From Rhyzopertha dominica (lineage: Eukaryota; Arthropoda; Insecta; Coleoptera; Bostrichidae), in NCBI GenBank assembly GCA_025024175.1, contig QCXZ01000041.1, positions 37,071,786 through 37,135,785 on the forward strand: DNA of 64,000 nt. The letters are read 5' to 3'. Both the position numbers and the translations under genes were made by a program. Shown here in pieces: positions 22,698-34,886 of this stretch. Below the pieces are notes generated by a model, which saw nothing but the letters and a program-made list of their open reading frames with translations, did no database searches and was not told the DNA's origin. Position 1 is the stretch's first letter. Each line of letters opens with the position of its first letter.

Positions 22698-22844
22698 TGA
22701 CTATAATAATTATATAAATATTTTTATTTTGGTCACAATTTGATTTTTTAGCTGTTTATCTTCTAAGGGACGTCCTTATTTGCACCGTTCGTATTTTATT
22801 CCAGTCTCTTGTAAGAGCCAGCAGCACTCAGTTCGCATATTTAA
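22698..22844. mobile_element. Possible right end of the piggyBac-like host element
   Basis: GTCTCTTGTAAGAGCC lies about 20 bases before TTAA (22841-22844), mirroring the subterminal palindromes near 6990 and 7035. Together with 6968-7337 it would be a non-autonomous element of roughly 0.5 kb once the LTR unit is removed. Confidence 0.3.
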
Positions 22845-24023
22845 TCTCCAGAGCTGACGGCTCAAGAAAAGAGTGTAATATAACGAACAAAAACTGTTTT
22901 TTTAACTCTATTTGATAATATTTAGTACTTCAATAAAATAATCAAGACGATTTTGTAAAAAAAAATGTTAGCTTCAACGCTGCAGCAGTCAACGTAACGA
23001 AACGTCCGGCGGCCGGACGTTGCGAGGGCTCAGTTGCTCGGTACTCGCTACTCGCTACCCACGCACTTACACCCGTCCGGCCGAAAGCGTTGCATACAGA
23101 GCGGCGCCCAAAAATAAAAGAGATAGACGTTGGTTGTTAACTTACCAAGCTTGCTTCCAATAAAACTTATTATTTCACGTAGTCCTAAAACAAATGCTAT
23201 TTTATTAACTTTATATAATATATTTTTTAATCTAACGTAATGTATTTCACGGGGCCTCCTACCGTCCGAGGCCCGCGGTACAACTGTACCAGTTGTCCCC
23301 CCCCTGTCTGCGGGCCTGCTCACGATCAGCGCATTTAGGCATATAATCAAAAATATTGAATCATCACTTCATGCAGTGGCACTTACTACGCCCGCTATAT
23401 AACCCGCAGCGGACATGTATATAGATTCACAAGTTTTCTTGGTCTTGCTTTCAAGTCTTTGTGCTAAGCCCGGCTTTGGAGACATCCAACCTAATCCAAT
23501 GTTTCCGGCTCTAACTATGCATATGATTGAATCCGCCTTGGAAGTGTGTGATCAGCGAAAAAGCGTCTTTCTGTTTTCCGATCGCCATCAGGATTCAATC
23601 GAGACGGCCGACTGGACACCGGAAGTTGCGGATCAGCAGGCGGCCGACCCCGACGAAGATGATGGATGGCGGAATTCATGGAGGACGCGCCAAGAATACG
23701 CTAAGCTACCCGTGTGCCATCTCATCAGCGAATTATGTCGATATATTTGCGGCCTTACGCTTGTCAGATGACGAAATGGAGTATGTCAGCGAGCGCTACA
23801 AAAGAGGAGGAATAAAGCGAGTGCACTTAGGTTTTGATTGTCAAGGAAGTGTATGTAAATAGAAAGTACCATGCAGATCTGGTCGTGTTTCCAAGCTAAC
23901 TAATTAGTTCAGCATGTTTCACTATGAGTGGGCTTTTGAAACCGTTCAACTTATGTTATATGTAGCCCAAAAATATGGGCTAACTGTTTACTAAACAATT
24001 TTCGGAACGTTTTAGCTTACAAC
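22845..24023. other. CpG-rich segment with overlapping open frames
   Basis: About 22975-23330 is much richer in CpG than the rest of the window. It includes the near-perfect palindrome ACGTCCGGC-G-GCCGGACGT (23002-23020). Downstream, two overlapping plus-strand frames (23415-23771 and 23527-23862) share a hydrophilic stretch and could be one frame broken by an indel. I recognise no family. It could be a decayed transposon 5' end or a broken host exon with a CpG-rich promoter. Confidence 0.3.
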
Positions 24024-24395
24024 TGGCTTCAGATTGACTCTTTCAGCATGAGAGGATTCCAGATGAATTTACTAGAAATTATGTCTGAAATTTAGAGCAT
24101 TTGCAATAATTGCCGTAAAATGTTGCATTTTATACTCCGTAAAGCAAAGCTGCATACCTAATGCGTTATTTAATTCGTATTTGTATATAATTTTCATATA
24201 GGTAAAGGTATACAATATTCAGTCTAAAACACCTGATTTATTTTCGGGATGATTGGGCATAACACTAGCTTCAGACTGACTCAACTTAAATGCATTTCAA
24301 ATGTATTTATTAGATGTAATTATAGTTTAGAGCATCTATAAATGAATGTGGTAATATATACTGCATATCATACTCCTCAGGGCAAAACTGCATAA
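24024..24395 (+). repeat. Diverged tandem duplication, about 135-bp copies
   Basis: GGCTTCAGATTGACTC at about 24028 and AGCTTCAGACTGACTC at about 24268 begin two stretches of shared order: 'TTTAGAGCAT', 'ATACTCC' and 'AAANCTGCATA' follow in both. Identity is roughly 70% by eye, so this is an old duplication. Confidence 0.5.
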
Positions 24396-24425
24396 CTTTG
24401 CTATTTAAAAAGCAATTGTTTTGTA

Positions 24426-25600
24426 ACCGGAAATACCATCCTGAAGAATACATTATATATTTTTTGTATTTTTGGGTCTAGAATAAAGGACGACATTCAA
24501 ATTATACAAAAAGAAATTTTTTGCACATAAAACAAATAAAAATTAAAAAAATAACTGCCGTAAGCGCAAAGGATATATATTTTTAAAATAATGGCTTTTC
24601 ACTGTAGGCTCTCAAATTGTTGTCACATTTCATTAAAAATTTCGATAATAGCACCGCAGCTTACAGAATCTGAGCGAATTGACTTTATTTAATACCGTTT
24701 ATCCGCATCCTCAAATAATTAAAGGCAAAGTGAGGACGACCGTACAGCGATATGAAGTGTTTCATCCAAAAAAAGATTTTGCTCGAAGTGGACGTCTAAA
24801 AATAAGAACTTATAAAAATACCGGTTTGGATGACTTGTAAACAGTTGAAGAAAATCGATGCTTATCTACAACTACGTTGAGACAAATTCACGATTTAAAA
24901 AAAAATCGCCCACAAAATATAAAGACCTGCAAAACTTCAAAATACATATTCTGCATAATTTGGCTGATTCAGATCGAAAGCTATACTTTTACGAAAGAAT
25001 GGCAGACTTAATTAGAGACCACACTAATTTATTAAACCAAATAGTATTTTTTGATGAAGCAGTGTTGCATGAATGGTATAGTTAACAGGCACAATTACCA
25101 TTAGTGGTCATTAAACAATCCTCATTGGATGAAGGAATTCTAGCAGGATGGAGCGCTGCCACATTTTCTATCGACATCCGTAATTATTTAAATGAAATAT
25201 TTCCTGCACGCTGGATTGGTCATAAAGGAGTAGTTGAATGAACAACTTTCGCCACAGATGGTGCAGAATTCACTAAAGAATTTTACCAATAGATTGCATC
25301 ACTGCTATGTTGCAAATGGAGCTCAATTTGAGTATTTATATTGTAGTTCAAATAAAATTTTAATAGCTTTACGAAGTTGTATTTTAGGTTCTTTTATTTT
25401 TTGTATGTTATGTTCTTATGTTTCTCCATAAATTGTTTTCTAAAACATTTTGACTTGGCGTTTTAGGCAGTATTTTCTTATTGTTTCCTATGCACAAAAG
25501 ATGTTGATATGATTAGAAGGTAGTTTTTTATGTTGCATCCAAAAATGCAAAAATATACACGGTGTTCTATTAAAAAACAATGATGGGTGGTATTTCCGGT
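24426..25600 (+). mobile_element. Mariner-like DNA transposon, inactive
   Basis: The inverted ends are ACCGGAAATACCA (24426-24438) and TGGTATTTCCGGT (25588-25600), both flanked by TA (24424-24425 and 25601-25602). Weaker inverted similarity continues inward (TTTTTTGTATTTTTGGGT against the complementary strand of the right end). The TA duplication and the size of 1175 bp fit the Tc1/mariner superfamily. A decayed transposase fills the interior. Confidence 0.75.
24590..25340 (+). pseudogene. Mariner-like transposase pseudogene
   Basis: Reading the plus strand, the open part 24858-25085 ends QIVFFDEAVLHEWYS, matching the first-aspartate block (F.DEA.FH). Past a stop, HWMKEF appears near 25120, then a block equivalent to the usual QQDGA.PHF, then YLNEIFPARWIGHKG (about 25192-25230), the region just before the third catalytic motif. 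The expected downstream 'RSPDLTPLD' motif is not legible. An upstream fragment with TVQRYEVFHPKKDFARSGR fits the helix-turn-helix to GRP linker. Several stops and frame changes make it dead. Blocks occur in the normal order. Confidence 0.7.
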
Positions 25601-26418
25601 TAAAAGATGGCTGAAATCCCAGAGAGTTTGTTTAAAGTGTTTCACAGCCAATAATCCTCCATCGAAGTTTGGGTCTGCTGCGCATAATTCCTTAAGTTAG
25701 AAATTTTTCATTTTCTATATACTAGTAGGTACTACTGTGCTCCAGAGTTGCTTCTGTACCCGTACTTGAGACACCTGTGCATTTCTGTGTACTTACAATC
25801 ATAATATATGGATATACCTATAGTAATTCTAAAATACTTCCAAAGTGCCAAAAAGTGTGCAGACTGAATCTTAATCATGTCTTCCTCGGCAATAGGTACC
25901 TAAGCACCGGATAAACTACTAAAGGTCAGGTCAGGTCAGGTCAGAATCTTGCACTTTGTTCCGGCTGGAAAATTACACCTGAAGCTGTATTAAAGGTATA
26001 CTTTCCAGAAGAACTATGCTGGGAAGTAACGAATTCTGTAGCTTTCTAGTTGACATTATTTCTATTTGAAACAGGAACAAGGTTTCTGTTTACATCCTAG
26101 CAATGAAAAAAAGATTGATCGGTTTTCTGATTTCTGCACTACAGCGGAGTTGTTTGTTGTCGGAAGATTCAGCTCTTCCGGAACAGTAATTCGTAGGTCA
26201 GAGGTCAATACGTAGGGTGTTCCCACAAATAGACCCAGGGCACGGGCTTCGATATTTCATATCAACCTAAGCAGTTCACAGAGTAGCAAGGTAGCATCTC
26301 ATTTCCTTATATTGTTCCTGCAAACGATCAACAACAATTAATTTAATTATTTCACTTCACTTCCTTTCCGTAGGTTTCCTGACTATTTGTTTTCCTAATA
26401 AATACCTGAAAATTGGTA
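25601..26418. other. Non-coding stretch with short AGGTC microsatellite
   Basis: No gene visible. GGTCA is repeated about four times at 25923-25944. Confidence 0.5.
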
Positions 26419-26426
26419 CATTAATA

Positions 26427-28898
26427 CACTGGCGGACTATGGGGGGGGGGGCGGTCCGCCCCGGACCCCACTTGTAGGGGGGCCAATTTTCAGCCTAAGG
26501 AATTTAATAACTAAATTAAAATGTTGTAATCTAATAAACTCAAAGCATTAGTCCTAAAAAAATCTACCATTAAATAGTAATATTTATAGGAAAATCTACA
26601 AATGACCCTATTATTTAAGCAGACACCTTGCCAGCACTATGTATGTCAACCAATTCATTCGTTTTGCAGGTTATTGTGGGTGTTATTTAAAAAATACAGG
26701 CTTATCCTGGAGAAATTGGGACATCGTTTGTATGTAGTGGCAAAGTGTAATTCAAATAGTTTATGCGCCGGTAGTTGGTTCCTATTCTCCGTATTAAGCT
26801 AATATCAAAATCCCGTCATTTAAATCTGAACCATCTGCCTTACTTCAAGGCGCTGTATAGTTGCCGGGTTTAATATTACTTAGCTAATATTGGCTTCAGT
26901 TAAGATAATTGTGGTGGGTACCGGCCGTACGACTTTGTGTTTTTATTGAATTGAATTGCGGTGAGTTGAACGATCGTAGCTGTATTAAATCTATTCCATA
27001 TCACTGCATTCGTGATCTAATGGAAAAAATAAGTAACTAATGCATAAATTATATTAGTCGATGTTAGATTATTAAACTAGTCATAGTGTTGAAAGACAAA
27101 ACTCCTAAAATTTAATGACACCGTATACCTGTTGAGTATCAAAATTACTTATTTCTGTTACTAATGCAGTTGAGTCAAAAAACAAAAGTATAGCCATCAG
27201 AACATAATAAGCATACTATATGTGTGAGCCGATTCAGCATTTATGCTCCGACGATGGAACATATCAAGAAGAATGACTTTTTTCTTTTCCGAGAAAAATT
27301 TTTGATACATGCAGTTCCAAATTTTTTTTAAATAATTAAACACCAAGCTCCAAGGACGCGAGACGTCATACAAACAACACTACAATAAAATCTAAACTGA
27401 TCATAACCACCCACACTCAAATCTGTGTGCTGTTTCAATAATCGGTTTAAATTATATCAGGTTGGCATATTATTTCTATGTCTCACTTCTAGGTGATTTT
27501 TTTATTTACTTTAAAAACTTGTTTAAACTGTATGTTTCAAAAATTTTTTGAAGTTCTTTGACAAATATTGCTGAAGTGATCGAAACATCGGAACATGAAT
27601 TTTTGTCAGTTTTTAAATCAGTGACAGGGTTTCTCCGAATATATACCTTCTGTGTTCTTCTACACTATTATACTTTTCCAATCTTCTAAGATTATATTGC
27701 CGCAGTAAAATATTTTAACTGCAATAATGGAGGATTTCTGAGCACTTCAGTTCCCTTTAGTAAATACCGACAAACAAGTCATAAATTAGTCGCAGGTATC
27801 CCGGAGAGGCATTGCTTCAGTACCGGATTCAGCCCTCTTGAATAAGGGTTAAGCACTTTATTACCAAATCTGCTTAAAACCTAATAAATAAGTACTTATA
27901 CACGTAAAAAACAAATATGTGTAATTAATATTATTCAAATTCATATCTAAAACTGTTCTAAATGGTAGCACATCTTATTTTCTAAAAATGACCATAATTT
28001 GCAATACGGGACTGGAAGGTTTGTAGATGACTCTTATTATTTAAATTTATGCTAGCGACACGTGTCTGCAGTAAACTCGTTGTGATAGCGATTGTTTCCT
28101 GTACAAATTAACGATTGGTTTCTAGACCAAAGGACCCTCCATAATATAACCTTATTTCAATGGGAAAACTATACTTGTGAATACTAGATTAGTACTACAA
28201 TCCCCAGTTCTGAAAGAAGATAAAAATTAATCTCTTGTATATACCAATTTACCAATCAAGTGATATTTAATTTTTTAATGTTAACTATGATTGCCTTTAT
28301 AAAAACGAGTTGTCTCTGTAAGTATAAGTAATTATGCGCTATGGGTGACCATTCTTGACCGATTTCGATGACTTTTAATCGTTTCGTAACTATCAGAATA
28401 GAACCTTGTTAATTTTCACAATGACTGATCTAATAATTTCATTTTTATACACAGTTTTTTTTTTAACAAACGCCCTTTTAGCTGTTTTCTCTGCGTTAAT
28501 TTTCTGCAACTAACAATATTGAATACTGCACACGATGACATTTAAAGCCAGTGAGTTTTATAGCTTACAGGAGGTAAGAAATAGCCTAATAGCTCACATT
28601 ATTGAAAAATTTGTTGAAACCTCTTTCCATAATGTTCAATAATCCTGTGAATTCGCGACAAGTAGCAGCTTTCCAGGTAAACGCTTCCTTGTGGGAGGAC
28701 TTACTTAAACTCCAGGTGGGTACACGAGGATCGTTCTCAATTGAGATACCATGAAGACCTTGATAATAGATACCATCTCATTTTTATTGATTGTCAAAAT
28801 CTGGAAATTATTTATATTGTACACAGGGTACGGGTAGGGGGGGGGGGGGGCAGTATTAGATGCTGTCTCGGGCCTCCGAGGATGTTAGTCCGCCACTG
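26427..28898. mobile_element. hAT-type element, apparently non-autonomous
   Basis: The left end CACTGGCGGACTA (26427) and right end TAGTCCGCCACTG (28898) are inverted copies; the right reads CAGTGGCGGACTA on the other strand, the usual hAT start. Eight-bp flanks CATTAATA (26419-26426) and AATTAATA (28899-28906) match at seven positions, as expected for a hAT target duplication. A run of twelve or more G lies just inside the left end (26441 onward) and another near 28838-28851. I could not find transposase blocks in the 2.47 kb interior, so it is either non-autonomous or very decayed. Confidence 0.7.
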
Positions 28899-28906
28899 AA
28901 TTAATA

Positions 28907-30183
28907 TAGATACTCCACAAGTTGAAATTTCTGTTACATACATATGTACATACAGGTACATACTCTCTATCGGTACTTCAGCATCTTGTTAATAAGGTAA
29001 TATTTAAATGTTTGAGAAGCTACAAGAGGGTGACCATTAGTACGGACGTGTTCATAGTTTTAACATCTGTACACTTTCATTAGTAAATGTTGAAATTTGT
29101 AGTATTTACGGCTTATTGTCATAGTGCCCGTCTTTAGCCTTGGCTGTTATTTACTGGATTATTTAATACTCTACTGCTTTTCTGAAATATCTTTTAGAGA
29201 CTGAGGTGCAAAGAACAAAAAATTTGCACATTTTAACAGTTTAAAATGGAGCAAGTGAGTTTTTATATACTACTACACTACATAAACTAGTAAAAAAACT
29301 AAATATAGCCCTAAAAGCTAGTTACAATTAACCAACCTAACATCAGGTAACAGATTCATATCAGAAAGATAAACCCATTTATATTAGGCCTACCATCGAT
29401 TAAATTAATATGATCTTCAAAACTCGCTTCAGTAGTACATGTATGACATTGTAAAACTCTAACATGACTCAAAGCAAGAAAGCTCCCAGTAAGATATTTA
29501 GTCCGACTTTAAGAGGGCTGAAAGTGATCTGAAATGGGGGGACTACGGTGATATTCATATTTTACCTTTAGCCGGACGTCGCAGTCGGTGTTGTAGAATT
29601 TCGGTTTTGGGGTTCCGATAAATCATGACAAGTTTGCCTTCGACAGTGGCGGACCTGTTTGGTTTACCACCACATAAATTAGCAGCTTCGCCGATGTGCT
29701 AACTCGTCATTATGAAAACAAGTCTCGTGCTTGCGCCAAAACTTGTGCTAGTAAACTGTTAACTACAGCATGCAGACATTTGGGAGCTCAAAATNATNCG
29801 TTNAGTGTTTACTTTATTAAATGAATATTTTGTATATTAATAGTCTTCTTCTTCTCATTTTAATGTATCTAACACCTATGTCATCGTGCTGCTGCCCCTG
29901 GGGTTAAAATGTCAACAAACTTTTCAACAAAAATTTGATTTATTGGTGTGTAACGGGCGAATTGAGCTGGCAACACAAATGTATTTAGTTTTTGATTTTT
30001 TTTAATGACAGTTAGTCATTCCAGTTTTGATCATTATCAAGCAATATAACCTAATAAATGATGTTTATGTTACACGTGCTTTGAAATTAATCCAACCCTC
30101 CCACTTGGTGAAATATTAAATACCTAACTTAAACACGAACACGTCCAGTTCTACCATTGTAATATAGTACATAATTTCTCATA
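28907..30183. other. Non-coding stretch
   Basis: No gene found. CAGTGGCGGACC at about 29645 resembles a hAT end, but no partner end was found. Confidence 0.4.
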
Positions 30184-30540
30184 TACAGGGTGGGGCAGTC
30201 AAGCCACACGATTAAATAAAGCTTGTAAATCGGGAATATCCGTGGCGGGGTAGTGGGCAGGAAACGTTGGACTTGTGAACAGCGAGGTATCACTGTATCA
30301 CCGTATCAGCGTATTTAGGAAATAGCCGCCTACATTTCCATCTTCCGCCTCGTGCTCCTGTGCCATGCAGGAAAGCCATTTCTGTTTAGCGTATGACAAC
30401 TTAAAAACCACGTGTCAAACAACAAGAAATGGTGGTAGTGTAGAAACTGTTCGNACGCCCAAGAATGTGGAGGCTGTACTGGTAGCGATACCAAGAAGCC
30501 CTCGAAGGTCTGCTAAAAGTAAAGGGGTACAATTTGCACC
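30184..30540 (+). mobile_element. 5' fragment of a mariner-like element
   Basis: It begins TACAGGGTGGGGCAGTCAAG at 30184, the kind of terminal sequence found in many insect mariner-like elements. A plus-strand frame from about 30365 encodes part of a DNA-binding domain: TTRNGGSVETV, then after one n, TPKNVEAVLVAIPRSPRRSA. The 'TPENVE...RSPRRSA' block is characteristic of the second helix-turn-helix in a widespread insect transposase family. Nothing recognisable follows, so the element is truncated. The frame runs on to 30730 but loses similarity after about residue 60. Confidence 0.6.
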
Positions 30541-32001
30541 CACCTATACAATTTTTAAAATTTTTTCGTTTTTCTCAACTTTTCTTGCGTGCCCTGACGT
30601 AATGGGAATTGATCGAGATGTTCTAGTTTTGTCTGTTTTGTCGGATAATTGTTTACTAATTTTTAAATCNATTTCCACAGAGTTTGTTGTGCAACTTAAT
30701 AATGTTCCTGTAGATATTATTATTATTTAGGGATATTCCTGTATGGGGCGCGCAGCTATACGTTATATGATTTACGAAAGCCCTAACAGCTCCAAAAGCT
30801 TGGCAGAAGTAAAGGTATTGTTTTATTAATCGTGATCGAGATCCCAAGCTCAGAGTCCGTTCCAATGGGGAAAGAGCCCGATTTACATGTATTGCTTATG
30901 GGCGGCTGGCCTTTTCACATGTGGTACGGACTGTACTTTTTTATATAATAAACACAGGAGGATTCAGTGTCTAACCAAATTTAATATTTTCTTGTACAAT
31001 TTTGATACAATGCATTTTAAGTTCTACATTAATTAGAATATTAACGTTTTGGCGGCACAAAACCCAAAATAATAATTATTGTTTTTTGTCTAGAAAAAAA
31101 ATCATAACAATATTCACATACGAGTTTTACAGCGCAACCCACCGATCGCAGATCAGTATTTCATATAATTTTTAGGTACCGTGGTGTATGTCTTCATAGC
31201 TCTAATCCAATTTAGACAGTTACCGTCATATTAAGCATCAATAATAACGTTCAATGACACCAATGAAGGAGTATACCAAACTTTCTACGAAACATGGTGC
31301 GTATCCGTCGTAGCCACAAAAATACATAATTACCTAGAAGTTTAAGTCAACGGTAATGTATGGCCAGCCGCATGCGCAGTAAATATTATATGGGAATGTG
31401 ATGTCAATGTCACAACAAATAAAACGACCTGTCACACATCTCGTTAGTCACCATCAAAGAATATCAGTAAACAAGAATGGCCAGTGTTGATAAATTTTGT
31501 TGAATGAGTTACAGCGCCATCTGTGAATGTTGTATGTGAACTACATTAATGAAACGACCAGCAGGTGTAGCCGATAAATCAGAAATTCCGAGTCGTACAA
31601 ATGTCATTTATTTTGACGTTTATTTCTTGTCTTAATTTTAAAACCTGGTATCTACTTTGCCCACTATTTTACAGGAAATTAAGGAAACAATCTTTTTAAT
31701 TTATGTAAGCATGTCTAACTTAACTTTTTTATATTATGCTGATTTTATACGCAATTGTGTACTTCATAAAAAGTTAAGTCAGAAAGCTTTACTTTAAATA
31801 ATAACTAATAGGGTTGTTTTCTTCGTTTCGTGTAAAATAGTGGCAAAGGAAATGCGAGGTTTTAAAAAACTGCGAATTATCTGAACTGTCGTAATTGTAA
31901 TTATCAGAAATAAGATTCAAAAACAATGTTTATCTTGCACCATTGTTTATTATTGATAGTGTGGGAACTACTCTTCTATTTAGTTTATTTTGCTCTAGCG
32001 T
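30541..32001. other. Non-coding, with a diverged repeat unit
   Basis: No gene recognised. The segment about 31193-31316 resembles units at 32764-32873 and 32874-32990. Shared words include 'CATAGCTCTAATCCAAATTT-like', 'AGCATNAATAAT' and 'GTTCAAYGACACC'. It seems to be an old dispersed repeat of about 115 bp. Confidence 0.3.
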
Positions 32002-32253
32002 TTAAAAGCAATTAGCTAGAAAGTATTCTCCGCATACCACAAATGATGCTTGAATGGATGTAAGGCTGCGAGACTGCACGTCAAAATTGTTTGTCCGTTT
32101 TACCTGTTCTTCACACATATCATCTTCTTTTGGGATGTGGTGAAATGTGATATTTGAGTTTGTTAAATATTTATTACTACAGTTCTTTACCGCACAATTT
32201 TTTTGTGTGAGACCTTCGGCATTTTCGAAACTAACAATTTTAACACTTTTCAA
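32002..32253 (-). pseudogene. THAP-type zinc finger fragment
   Basis: The minus strand encodes an 83-residue frame with CAVKNCSNKYL, then ITFHHIPKED, then QASFVVCGEYFLANCF. THAP domains have the pattern C-x2-4-C-x35-53-C-x2-H and often contain FHxFP/IPK and (V)CSxHF. Both N-terminal cysteines, the FHHIPK block and the third cysteine are present. The zinc-binding His reads Tyr in CGEYF, and the conserved Trp before the KRTNN block reads Gln. THAP domains occur in P-element-type transposases and in host DNA-binding proteins. No transposase core was found nearby, so it is likely a decayed exon or transposon piece. Confidence 0.55.
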
Positions 32254-34514
32254 GGTACAAAATTAAAGCAAAATGTCTTACCTGCTTCGTATTCAACTTC
32301 AATGTCACAATATACTACATATAACTTTAAACACAAAAATGCTACCAAAAAGGTTAACAGGTTGCAAATTAATAATAATTATCCTATAAGTAGGTACGTT
32401 GGGAACTTGCAACAATTTTTGCCAGATATCAANGCTTGACATCAACTTGATTTGAACATACCTTGATTTAAACNCAATCCCGCGTGCATGCGTTAGCCAT
32501 GCTTCACACACACAGCACAGAGTGCCATCTATGAATGTTGTATCCATAGCTCTATCGTGTATTGTTGGTTGCAACAATAGCGTTTACGCTTATCTAATAT
32601 GAGAGTGTCCACTACCTGGCCACCATTCACGCGATCATACTTGCGAGTTACTACGCAAACTCACTGCCCTACAAACGAGCAACATACCGACTTACTGATC
32701 GTTAAAAATTTGGTCGCGCATACCATAAATTTAGGCGCCTAGATAAAATATGCGATATCTGAGGTCATAGCCTAAATCAAAATTTAACATGCCACATCAT
32801 ACTGAGCATCTCACATTCAACGACACCTCCGATGAAAAATGGAATTTTTATACCTTTAGGTATCATAATACATGTCCGTCGTAGCTTTAATCAAAATTTG
32901 AGAGCGTTTATCATACTCAGCATAAATAATCATGTTCAACGCTACCCTGCTTCAAGCATTAGATCAAATTTTGTATGAAAAATTGGCATTTTAACCGCAA
33001 CAGTAGTACTCTAGTAACTATGTATAACTACAAACCAAGATGCCAATCTCTGTGTACAAAACACCCATTTTCCAACCAGGAAGATCGTGTACCTGCACCA
33101 GCGCCATCTGCTTATTTGCAGTTGCACTTATTTACAGCGAATATCAAAACTTTAAATTCCATTTTTGTGAGATTTAGTGACTTTTCAAATTTTATTAATA
33201 CGTAGTGTAGAGCACTAATTTAAGAGAAGCTGAAGTGACAGTGGAAAGTGCTTCAGACAAAATATAACAGATTTTGTAATACTTCAAAATATACAGTTAA
33301 AGAGAACTCTGAATAGATGTTCAGTGACTGTGTAGGTATCCATACTACCAACCTTATATATAGAGGGTTGTTTGTGCAGACAGACCGTAATCTACAATCT
33401 AGCGAAAATCAGGTCAATTCGATCTTAGTAGCGGAAATCTCACGGAGCACAAAAAAATTATAGGTACACAAAATAAAATTCAATATCCGTCTTAAGTTTT
33501 TGTTATATACTATGTGTAGATTACTGTTTGGCTTTCCTTTATAACTTTCCTTTGAAACACTACTGCCTGCTTTGCTGGTCGTACAAATTATCTGGCACAT
33601 TGTATTAACATAACAAGCTGCTAATATTATATCACATCGAAGTTTTAACACCGCCTGGTCGTGCAACACTTTCTGCAAAAAACACATATCATATACTTCT
33701 ATGTATATTGATGTATTTTATACCGGTAGATATTGTTGACTTTTTTTGCCTGTACCTTCTCCATTTTATCGGGAGTTTGGAGCGTTACTGAAGCAAGTGG
33801 CAATAACTTTTCGTTTCCCACCATTTTCCTGAAAATATCCAAAGATACTTTAATCTTACATAGATTACAATTTTTTAGTATCTGCCTAACAGGACGGTAT
33901 AAAAATTTTCAATAAATATGATTTTACCATTAGAAATAACACAGGTGCACATGTTTTGCACAACATATTCATAGCTTCAAGATAAAGCTTGGAAGCTATC
34001 AGATAACATTATGTCAACTAAATTGTATTTCGTATACCGCTGTTTACAGCAGTAACGTGCCCATGGTAGGAGGGAGTTTTGGGTTAGAAGCCCCCCCCCC
34101 TCACAAGAACCATGGTAAGACCCATGAAGACAGGCAGGACTCAATAAATAATCTTTTGGTTTAGGATAAATAACTAAGATATTAAATGTAAAACTGATAA
34201 ATAACATGCTGAATAACAGTGAGCACAACGCAGAGAAAATGATAAAACTGATTTCACTTGGCATTTGTGTGCAATGTTGTCAAATACTCCTCAGGCATAG
34301 CACATTGATAGATTCAAGGTTGACAGTGACAGCTGACATTGACAATAAACATTTCATTTTTTTACTATCCGCCTGTGTATTTGTTAGTTTCTGATGTATG
34401 TATAACATGATCTATATATTTAACTATATTGCTATGATATTCAATAGGTAACGATTANCTNTTATCACGGGAACGATTATAACATGTCTATTTGTCAGTG
34501 TCAATGTTGAGGTT
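32254..34514. other. Non-coding stretch with old repeats
   Basis: Diverged units lie at 32764-32990 (see the 31.2-kb unit). A C-rich run at about 34091-34100, with CAGTAACGTGCCCATGG at about 34049-34065, resembles one end of a hAT element. No gene is recognised; minus-strand 33687-33409 is an open frame of 92 codons without recognisable similarity. Confidence 0.35.
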
Positions 34515-34886
34515 ATTTTTTTATTATTATTATTGGTCCTGCCTGTTTTCGCAATTAACCAGCTGACTCGAACCCGCGGCCTCTGTGGACCACCCAAGCC
34601 GGGATTTTGAGGTTAAACTGCGTATAGTTCTATTTTGCACATCAGGTAGAAAACCTGGTAATAATAAACATAAGTGATTTCACGCCAGTTGGTGACGTAA
34701 CTTTAACGTTCTGTGAACAGCTCTATAAGTAATAGATTGAATTGTCTGCAATTCAGTTTCAATATCTTTCCGAATCTCCGTATATTTATCACTAATATGC
34801 TTCACTTTCACTAGGAATTGAATCGACACCTCCATATTTACACCCTCGGACGCTAACCACTGTGCCAGCACCGGTCCCACTTAGTA
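34515..34886 (-). mobile_element. tRNA-derived SINE
   Basis: On the minus strand, TGGCACAGTGGTTAGCG (about 34866-34850) is a good RNA polymerase III A box. GTCGATTCAATTCC (about 34830-34817) resembles a B box about 35 bases downstream. The body runs to a tail of AATAAT repeats (about 34535-34515). A second B-box-like word, GGGTTCGAGTC, lies near 34580-34570, so two SINEs may be joined or the element may be composite. No target duplication was fixed. Confidence 0.6.

Noticed and set aside
23722..23732. CTCATCAGCG as a minus-strand hammerhead core
   Set aside because: No GAAA and no pairing stems follow on the minus strand.
27570..27600. CTGAAGTGATCGAAACATCGG as a ribozyme core
   Set aside because: The core box departs from CUGANGA and there is no stem II, so it only superficially resembles retroelement-end motifs.
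29645..29700. Second hAT element starting CAGTGGCGGACC
   Set aside because: No inverted partner or 8-bp duplication found.
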